64,000 nt of DNA from Flavobacterium sp. Its GTDB lineage: Bacteria > Bacteroidota > Bacteroidia > Flavobacteriales > Flavobacteriaceae. Below, in pieces: positions 32,282-40,300 of this stretch. The DNA lies in the NCBI GenBank assembly GCA_018883065.1, contig VEQT01000003.1, forward strand, positions 1-64,000, in the 5' to 3' direction. A program made the translations under genes and the position numbers. Positions within the stretch are counted from its first letter, which is position 1, and each line of letters begins with the position of its first letter. The notes under the pieces are model-generated. The model worked only from the letters and a program-made list of their open reading frames with translations, was not told where the DNA came from and ran no database searches.

Positions 32282-33442
32282 ATGAAGCTTCCAGAATCGC
32301 TATCTTATAAACTGCAACAGCGGGCACAACAACATGCCTTACGCGCGCTGTCGTCGCCCAAAAACGGGGTCGATTTTGCTTCCAACGATTATTTAGGTTT
32401 TGCTACCAACACCCAATTGTTTTCAAACACACACCAATTTTTAGTAGATCAAGGTAAAATGCAAAATGGCGCCACCGGCTCTCGTCTACTCACGGGAAAC
32501 CACGAATTATATGCTGTTTCTGAGCAAGCCATTGCCCATTTTCATCAAGCTGAATCGGCTTTATTGTTCAATTCGGGTTACGATGCCAACGTAGGGTTTT
32601 TTAGCTCCGTACCCCAAAAAGGTGATATTATTTTATATGACGAATTGTGTCATGCCTCCATCCGCGACGGCATTCGTTTGTCGCACGCCAAAGCGTATAA
32701 ATTTCAACACAATGACATCGAAGATTTAGATCGATTACTTTCTCACTACTCGGCTTCAACCTACAACCTACAACCTACAACCTTTTACCTCGTAACAGAG
32801 TCTGTCTTTTCAATGGATGGCGATTCGCCCAATCTAGAAGAACTAGTTAAATTAGCAAAACAACACCAAGCCTATTTGGTAGTAGACGAAGCCCACGCGC
32901 TTGGCTTATTAGGGAATAAGGGACAAGGATTAGTGCAGCAATTGCAACTCCAGGATAAAATTTTTGCTCGACTGGTTACTTTCGGCAAAGGCATGGGTTG
33001 TCACGGTGCAGCCATTTTAGGTAGTACCGATTTACAACAGTATTTGGTCAATTATGCCCGAAGTTTCATTTACACCACCGGACTTCCCCCACATGCGGTG
33101 GCTTCCATTTATCAAGCATATCAATTACTGTCGCATTCCCCTGCCGAAGTAGAAAAATTGCGCGAGAACATTCAATTTTTTAACCAAGAAAAGCTGCAAT
33201 TGGGACTCAAACCGTTGTTTGTGTACAGCAAATCGGCTATTCAATCGGCTATTATCCCCGGGAATCAAAAAGTGAAAAGCATTGCCCAACAACTACAAAA
33301 TAATGGGTTTGACGTGCGGGCCATCTTATCACCAACAGTGCCCGAGGGCCAAGAGCGCTTGCGGTTTTGCTTACACGCCTACAACACCCACAACGAAATC
33401 AAAGCTGTATTGCAGCTGCTGAGTCAATTGGTTTTTGAATAA
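32282..33442 (+). CDS. bioF: 8-amino-7-oxononanoate synthase
   Basis: DFASNDYLGFA, GATGSRLLTGNHELY, VTESVFSMDGDSPNLEEL, VVDEAHALGLLG, FGKGMGCHGAAILGS. Confidence 0.95.
   Translation: MKLPESLSYKLQQRAQQHALRALSSPKNGVDFASNDYLGFATNTQLFSNTHQFLVDQGKMQNGATGSRLLTGNHELYAVSEQAIAHFHQAESALLFNSGYDANVGFFSSVPQKGDIILYDELCHASIRDGIRLSHAKAYKFQHNDIEDLDRLLSHYSASTYNLQPTTFYLVTESVFSMDGDSPNLEELVKLAKQHQAYLVVDEAHALGLLGNKGQGLVQQLQLQDKIFARLVTFGKGMGCHGAAILGSTDLQQYLVNYARSFIYTTGLPPHAVASIYQAYQLLSHSPAEVEKLRENIQFFNQEKLQLGLKPLFVYSKSAIQSAIIPGNQKVKSIAQQLQNNGFDVRAILSPTVPEGQERLRFCLHAYNTHNEIKAVLQLLSQLVFE
32758..32785 (+). repeat. 7-bp tandem repeat (AACCTAC)3 + AACCTTT inside bioF
   Basis: AACCTAC AACCTAC AACCTAC AACCTTT in exact register; encodes STYNLQPTTF. 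Confidence 0.9.
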
Positions 33443-33494
33443 GGTGCAATTTTACCTTTTGATGTGTACTTTTGTACCCGTTTAACAATTATTC

Positions 33495-34127
33495 ATGGCA
33501 ACAAAACAACGTAAACTATTTGTAACGGGTATAGGCACCGACGTGGGCAAAACCATTGCTTCGTCCATCCTCGTCGAGGCCTTACAAGCCGATTATTGGA
33601 AACCCATACAAGCCGGTGATTTGGATCATTCGGATAGCAACAAAGTAAAATCCCAAATCTCAAATTCTAAATCCCAAATTTTCGAAAATAGCTACAAATT
33701 GAATACACCCGCAAGTCCCCATTATGCGGCCCAATTGGATGGTATTACAATTGATATTAACCAAATTAAAGAACCCAAAACCACCAATCATTTGGTGATT
33801 GAAGGGGCTGGGGGCTTATTGGTTCCGCTCAACGATACCGCTTGTATTATCGATTTAATTCAAAAAGACTACGAAGTCATTTTGGTTTCCCGACATTATT
33901 TGGGAAGTATCAATCATAGCTTATTGAGTTTGGAAGCCCTTAAAAGCAGGAATATTTCTTGTGCCGGAATCATTTTTTCGGGCGATGAAAACCCCGCTAC
34001 TGAATCGATTATTTTGTCAAAATCGGGAGTAAAATGCATCGGCCGAATTGAAAACGAGCCCTATTTTGACGCCAATGTAATTGCGTACTATGCAGATAAA
34101 TTTAGAGAAGCGCTCACAAATATGTAA
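33495..34127 (+). CDS. bioD: Dethiobiotin synthase
   Basis: KLFVTGIGTDVGKTIASSILVEAL, YWKPIQAGD, VIEGAGGLLVPL. Confidence 0.95.
   Translation: MATKQRKLFVTGIGTDVGKTIASSILVEALQADYWKPIQAGDLDHSDSNKVKSQISNSKSQIFENSYKLNTPASPHYAAQLDGITIDINQIKEPKTTNHLVIEGAGGLLVPLNDTACIIDLIQKDYEVILVSRHYLGSINHSLLSLEALKSRNISCAGIIFSGDENPATESIILSKSGVKCIGRIENEPYFDANVIAYYADKFREALTNM
33648..33682 (+). repeat. 7-bp degenerate tandem repeat (5 units) inside bioD
   Basis: AAATCCC AAATCTC AAATTCT AAATCCC AAATTTT in exact register; encodes KSQISNS KSQIF. Confidence 0.88.
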
Positions 34128-34133
34128 TACCAT

Positions 34134-34216
34134 ATTCCAAATCTCAAATTCCAAATTCCAAAATCAACAATCAACAATCAACAATCAAAAATCGCAAATC
34201 AACAATCGCCAATCTC
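34134..34216 (+). repeat. 7-bp tandem array (about 12 units) abutting the bioA start codon
   Basis: ATTCCAA ATCTCAA ATTCCAA ATTCCAA AATCAAC AATCAAC AATCAAC AATCAAA AATCGCA AATCAAC AATCGCC AATCTC|ATG; no register slip. Confidence 0.95.
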
Positions 34217-35494
34217 ATGACTCTTTCCCAACGCGACCAGCAACACAATTGGCATCCGTACACGCAACACAAAACGAGTTTGCCTGCGGTAGCAATTGTG
34301 AAAGGCGAGGGGGCTTTATTGTGGGACGAAGACGGCAAAGAGTACATTGACGCCATTGCGTCTTGGTGGGTAAACCCCTATGGACACAGCAACCGCTATT
34401 TGGCCGATGCCATTTACAAGCAACTCACCACTTTAGAACATGTGTTGTTTGGCGGTTTTACCCACGAACCAGCCGTGGTCTTGTCGGAGAAATTGATGCG
34501 TATTTTACCCTCAAATCAAGCCAAATTGTTTTACTCCGATAACGGATCAACGGCGGTAGAAGTAGCCATAAAAGTCGCCTTGCAATATCATTACAACCTA
34601 GGCAACGCGAAAACCAAAATTTTAGCCTTTGAAAATGCCTTTCACGGCGATACCTTTGCCGCGATGGCCGCTAGTGGCATTTCGTTTTTTACCGAAGCCT
34701 TTCAAGGATCACTGCTCGAAGTGGTACGCGTGCCTTTGCCCACAGCAGGAAATGAGGCACAGGCTTTGGCTATTTTTGAACAACAGGTACAAACGAGAGA
34801 CTTTGCTGCTTTTATTTTTGAACCCTTGGTACAAGGCGCTGCAGGAATGATTATGTATGAAGCCCATGTATTGGATCGTTATTTGAGTTTATGTAAAGAA
34901 CATCAATTGCTGACTATTGCCGATGAAGTCATGACGGGCTTTGGCAAAACCGGCCGAAATTTTGCCTGCGATTACCTCACCCAACAACCCGATATGCTGT
35001 GTTTGTCTAAAGCCTTAACCGGCGGAACCATACCCATGTCGATTACTACTTTTACCCAAGAACTTTTTGATGCGTTTTACAGTGACGACATCAGTAAAGC
35101 CTTGTTTCATGGACATACTTTTACAGCCAATCCAACTGGTTGTGCAGCTGCAATTGCTAGTTTGGAATTGTTAGAATCAGCCGAGATACAACAGCAAATA
35201 CAACAAATTAATCAACACCATTTGGCATTTCAGCAACGAATTGGAACTCATCCGCGTGTAAAAACTACCCGAGTTTTGGGCGTAATTTTTGCTTTAGAAA
35301 TCCAAACTAAAAATGATCAGGCCTATTATGGCCAATTACGCAACAACTTATATGCTTATTTTTTAGAAAATGGCGTTGTTTTGAGACCCGTTGGATCTAT
35401 CATTTATATCTTGCCGCCTTATATTATTACACCAGATCAGTTGCAAAAAATTTACCAAGTCATTGAAAATGCATTGGTTGAGGTGCAGGAGTAA
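34217..35494 (+). CDS. bioA: Adenosylmethionine--8-amino-7-oxononanoate transaminase
   Basis: HNWHPYTQHKTSLPAVAIVKGEGALLWDEDGKEYIDAIASWWVNPYGHSN; DEVMTGFGKTGRNFACDY; LSKALTGGTIPMSIT. Confidence 0.97.
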   Translation: MTLSQRDQQHNWHPYTQHKTSLPAVAIVKGEGALLWDEDGKEYIDAIASWWVNPYGHSNRYLADAIYKQLTTLEHVLFGGFTHEPAVVLSEKLMRILPSNQAKLFYSDNGSTAVEVAIKVALQYHYNLGNAKTKILAFENAFHGDTFAAMAASGISFFTEAFQGSLLEVVRVPLPTAGNEAQALAIFEQQVQTRDFAAFIFEPLVQGAAGMIMYEAHVLDRYLSLCKEHQLLTIADEVMTGFGKTGRNFACDYLTQQPDMLCLSKALTGGTIPMSITTFTQELFDAFYSDDISKALFHGHTFTANPTGCAAAIASLELLESAEIQQQIQQINQHHLAFQQRIGTHPRVKTTRVLGVIFALEIQTKNDQAYYGQLRNNLYAYFLENGVVLRPVGSIIYILPPYIITPDQLQKIYQVIENALVEVQE

Positions 35495-35558
35495 GGTATT
35501 CTGATTTTTTTCTTCGGCGACGTCTAAAACTTTGCGACCTTTGCGCCAAATAATTCTC

Positions 35559-36716
35559 GTGCAAACACCTGTTTCCATTACCGCGCTCGCTTCAGTTTCT
35601 CCTTTGGGACATTGTCCGGAAGAGATTTGGCAAGCCTATCTTTTGCCCAGTCATCACCTTGACGTTGTGGTTTTGGGAAAACGAAAGGTGCATGCAGGAA
35701 TTATGGCTGTTGATACCCAAAACTGGGTCAATCGTTTGCGCGAAGAACAGGCACATTACCAATCATTAGATCCAACGGTAATCAATGCTATTGCGGTTGC
35801 ACGCGAAGCTGTTGTTCAAGCACAATGGAATAAAGATTCTTCGTTTGGTGTGAATTTTGGTTCATCCCGCGGCGCAACGACTTTATTCGAGCAGTATCAT
35901 GCCGATTTTTTACAAAATCAATCGGCTCATATACTGAGTTCACCCACTACTACCTTAGGAAATATTTCTTCTTGGATAGCCCAAGATTTACAAACCCAAG
36001 GTCCAGAACTTTCGCATTCCATTACCTGTTCAACTGGCTTTCATGCTCTATTAAATGGAATTGCTTGGTTGCGTGCTGGAATGGCCAATCAATTTTTAAT
36101 TGGAGCCAGTGAAGCCCCTCTCACCGAATTTACGGTGGCACAAATGCAGGCCATGAAAATATACGCCCGCGAAAATCAGGATTTCCCGTGCCGTGCGATG
36201 GATTTAGTCAAAACAACCAACTCAATGGTTTTGGGCGAAGGTGCAGTGGCTTGTTGTTTGGAGTTAGGAATAAAATCAAATGCCTTGGCAAGGATTGAAG
36301 GAATTGGATATGCAACTGAAAAATTGGAACACAATGTTTCCATCACTGCAGAAGCCGATTGTTTTCAAAAATCCATGCAAATGGCCATGCAAGGGCATGA
36401 TCCCGATTCGATTGATGTTATTGTTCTACATGCACCTGGAACCCTAAAAGGCGACAGTGCCGAATACAAAGCCATACAAAAAGTATTTGGTAAAACTTTG
36501 CCTTTGCTTACCTCAAATAAGTGGAAAATTGGCCACAGCTTGGGCGCATCGGGCTTACTCAGTTTGGAGTTGGCTGTAATGATGATACAACAACAAGTGT
36601 TTATTTCAGTGCCTTATTTGCCGGCAAACCCTGTGCAGAAACCGTTGCAAAAAATCTTAATTAATTCGGTGGGTTTTGGAGGCAATGCCGTGAGTGTTTT
36701 GGTGAGTAAACCTTAG
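35559..36716 (+). CDS. Divergent beta-ketoacyl synthase (KAS I/II-like) in the biotin locus
   Basis: PVSITALASVSPLG N-term; Cys in HSITCSTGFHALL; His in VLHAPGTLKGD; His in NKWKIGHSLGASGLLSLE. Track start 35532 is TTG; GTG 35559 (VQTPVSI) seems likelier. Confidence 0.82.
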   Translation: MQTPVSITALASVSPLGHCPEEIWQAYLLPSHHLDVVVLGKRKVHAGIMAVDTQNWVNRLREEQAHYQSLDPTVINAIAVAREAVVQAQWNKDSSFGVNFGSSRGATTLFEQYHADFLQNQSAHILSSPTTTLGNISSWIAQDLQTQGPELSHSITCSTGFHALLNGIAWLRAGMANQFLIGASEAPLTEFTVAQMQAMKIYARENQDFPCRAMDLVKTTNSMVLGEGAVACCLELGIKSNALARIEGIGYATEKLEHNVSITAEADCFQKSMQMAMQGHDPDSIDVIVLHAPGTLKGDSAEYKAIQKVFGKTLPLLTSNKWKIGHSLGASGLLSLELAVMMIQQQVFISVPYLPANPVQKPLQKILINSVGFGGNAVSVLVSKP

Positions 36717-37192
36717 TTTTTCTTTTCTAATTCGATTGCTTTTTCGTAAATCCAATCGCTTTCCCAACCTTTTCGCAAGAAATAATCACAAAATTTTTTT
36801 CGTTTTTTTAAACTGTTTTTTTCAGCCAAAGCATCCCAGAAATGCTGGGTAATTTGCTCAAAGGTAAATGTGTATTCGTGCTCGGGAATTTCTTTAAGGC
36901 CTTTATTTATTAGGTAAATTGATATTTTTCGTAGTTTCAACTCTTGGCTAATTCGGTTTTTTCCCCATTTTTTTTGATGAAACTTACTAATAGCAAACAA
37001 ACAGGCAAACCGTTCTTCGTTCAAGTAATTTTGGGCAATTAAGTGCGCAATGGCTTCGGCAATTTCATGAGCGCTCAGTTTGTAGCTATATAGTTTGGCT
37101 TCAACCTCTTGGTGGCACCGTTCTTGGTAGGCACAAAAATGCTCAATTTTTCGGAGCGCATCTTTGTATGAAATAGGAGCATTTGAATCCAA
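36713..37192 (-). CDS. recX: Regulatory protein RecX
   Basis: AHLIAQNYLNEERFACLFAISKFHQKKWGKNRISQELKLRKIS, RecX three-helix repeats, short length. Confidence 0.88.
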   Translation of the reverse strand: MDSNAPISYKDALRKIEHFCAYQERCHQEVEAKLYSYKLSAHEIAEAIAHLIAQNYLNEERFACLFAISKFHQKKWGKNRISQELKLRKISIYLINKGLKEIPEHEYTFTFEQITQHFWDALAEKNSLKKRKKFCDYFLRKGWESDWIYEKAIELEKKN

Positions 37193-37308
37193 ATTGGCTT
37201 GGGGATTTATTTATAATTAACTCGGTTAAAATTATTGAATTTCTGCAAAATAGCGTTATTTTTGTTGGCCCCAATTCGATTAACACAAAGACACCCAAAT
37301 TCGTGTAC

Positions 37309-40300
37309 ATGAAACGCAAAATTGCACTCGTTTTTTTGTTGATGGGCTTTTCTCCCATGCTTACGGCCCAATTGTTACAGTGGAATACTTATGGGAATAC
37401 CGGAACGGAACTCACCGAGCCAAGTGTTTTTAACAATCCCAACATTTCAACTTCCGATCTTACCTTTGGAGCTGGAATCACACCTCTTGGAAATGGACTT
37501 CGTTTTGGCGGCACCAGTTGGTTTGATACCGGAAATACAGCAGCAGGAAATACATTAGCTGAGGCAGTAGCCGGAAACAACTTTATTCAATTTGTTGTTA
37601 CACCCAATTTTAATTTTGCTTTTACTCCCACCTCGTTTGTATTTAGTTGGGGTCGATCCGGAACCGGGCCTGTTAATGTGGCGTTGCGTTCATCGGTTGA
37701 TGGTTTTGCCAGCAATTTAGGGGTAGTAACGGGACTTACTTCCTTGAGTAACGGAAACACAATCGTCATTACAGGTATAACCAATATCAGTACAGCAACT
37801 ACTTTTCGACTCTATGGTTACGGTGGTACAGGTACAGGAGGTACAGGAGGATTTGATATGGCCAACACAACTCCAGCACCGGGAATTGTGAATGTGCAAT
37901 TAAACGGTACTACCCAAAGTTTAGGCCCGGTTTCAATTGCCTCTGGCGATTGGAATGTGGCGAGTACTTGGTCAACCAATGCAGTGCCAACCGCAACTGA
38001 CAATGTGATTATTTCGTTGGGACACACGGTATACACCAACTCAGCCTTAACACGAACTGGAACAACTCGTGTTTATGGCGCCTTTGAATTGCGCAATGGA
38101 GGATTTGCCTCAGGTACCGATTTTACGTACATGAATACTACGGCGGCTTTGAATTTTAATACATCAACCGTCTATGGTGTGGCCAACACACACGTCTATT
38201 GGCCAGCAACCAATGGGCCTAATAATGTAGCGGTACTTGCAGGTGGGATAAATATGACTTCGACTAATCGAACCGTTGGAGGAAACTTTTCTACAGCGGC
38301 AGGTGTTACGCTCACAACTTCTACGCTTTTACTTAATGGTGTTTGCCGAATAGATAGCGGTGGATTTTTCAATTCTGCTCCAGTATATGGAGCGGCTTCA
38401 ACACTTGTCTACAACTCATCGGGCACCTATGGCCGTGGATTTGAGTGGAGCGCATTAGGAGTTGGAACCATCGGCACCACACCCGGATACCCCAATGCGG
38501 TACAAATTAGCAACAATACAACTTTAAATTACATCAATGGCGCGGCAACGGGTGCAGTGGGTATAAAAGCCATAGCAACCAACTTAATTGTTGATGCCGG
38601 ATCAGCCTTGCACATGAATTTTGGGGCCGTTTCGGCTGGAGGCGCACTAATACTTGGTGGAAACTTGAGCAATGCGGGAACGCTTACTTTGGGAGAGGCC
38701 AATGGAGATGACTTGAAAATAGCAGGGAATTTTAGTAATACAGGCACCTTTAATGGCAATAACCGGGCGGTATTTTTTACTAAAAATGGCACCCAGACCG
38801 TTTCGTCGAGTAGTGCTCTAACTATACCTTACGTAGTTTTTCAGCCCAGTGTTGGAAATACCATTGTGCAATTGCTAAACAGTGTAACCGTATCGGCGCC
38901 TTTAGGTGGTAACGCCATTAGCTTTAGTGCTACAGCTGATAGTTTTGACATCAACGGGAATTCACTCACCATTGGCACAACTGGAATAGCCAATGTAATT
39001 GCTGGTACAGGAACGTTTCGTGGTAGTACAACTTCCAATCTTACACTCCTGGGTACGGGAAGCATCGGTACGTTAAAATTTTTCACCACAACACCATTTC
39101 CAAATTTAGCATCCCTCACCATAAACAGAACTGCTGGAATGATTTCTGCCGTAATGGGTTCAACCCTAACGATTAATTCCGCTTTAGTTTTGACAAATGG
39201 AATTTTGGATGTGGGAAATAATATTTTGGCGATTGGACAAAACGCAACCATAATTGGTGGATCTTCCACCAATTTTATCATCGCCGATAGTTCAGCGCCT
39301 ACCCCATTGGCTTCGGTTCGAAAATTTGTAAATGCGCCCGGAACTTATACTTTCCCAATTGGTGACAACGCAGCCTCAGCCGATGGAATGCAATATACCC
39401 CGGTTTCCGTAACCCTAAATGGCGGAACCTATTCAGGAACTGGTTTTGTTTCTTTTTCAGTTAACGACATCAAAGACCCTGCACTTGATGCCTCTACTGA
39501 TTTCATCACACGCTACTGGGAAATGAAACGCTCACTTACTAATTTAAATCCAACTAGCTACCAAATTAACAGCACGTATTACCCAACAGATGTGGTTGGA
39601 AACGAATTGCTGTGTTTGTCCAATCAATGGAGTGGTAGCTTATGGTACAACAACGGAGTGACTTCTGCAGCCAATACACTAACTATAGATTGCACCCAAT
39701 TGGTAGCAACAACTCGAGTAACCAAAGGCTACCGCGATCCCGAAATAAATGTTACCCAAGGCGCCACCAATTATTTAAACGCTTCAACCTATACCTTTGC
39801 CAACACGAGTTTAGGGAATTTTACCGATGTGGTGTTTACTGTACAAAATTTAGGGCAACAAAATTTGAACCTAACGGCGGCAACACTCATAGGCGCTGCA
39901 GAATATTCAATTCTTTCGGTTTATAGCAGCCCCGTTTTGGGCCCAACAGGTACCACTACTTTTACCATTCGATTTTATCCGCTCACAGCGGGAACTTTTA
40001 CAGCTTCTATAAGCATACCAAACAATGATGCCTCAGGAGCAGAAAATCCCTATGTGATTAATTTTTCTGGAATTGGTTTTTGCGCAGCTGAAACGCTGAC
40101 TGCTTCGCCTTCATCTGGACCGGTTGGAACCGAGGTTACCTTAACCAATTCGGCTGCATTTTTGCCAAGTATTAGTGCTGCAGTTAATACATTGTCGGCA
40201 ACAATTTTACCCGTTTCTGCGGCTCAAATTAAAATAACGATACCACCTTTAGCGGTTTCTGGAGCCGTTGTGATTACTAATTCACTAGGCTGTTCGGTCT

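Noticed and set aside
34134-34216. CRISPR-like array
   Set aside because: Repeat unit is 7 bp with no spacers; not CRISPR.
34081-34350. 89-aa plus-strand ORF spanning the bioD-bioA spacer
   Set aside because: The NNQKSQINNRQSH-type peptide is a translation of the heptamer array and then runs out of frame into bioA.
38841-39281. 146-aa minus-strand ORF
   Set aside because: Antisense to the giant T9SS gene; composition mirrors the sense Thr/Gly/Asn-rich repeats.
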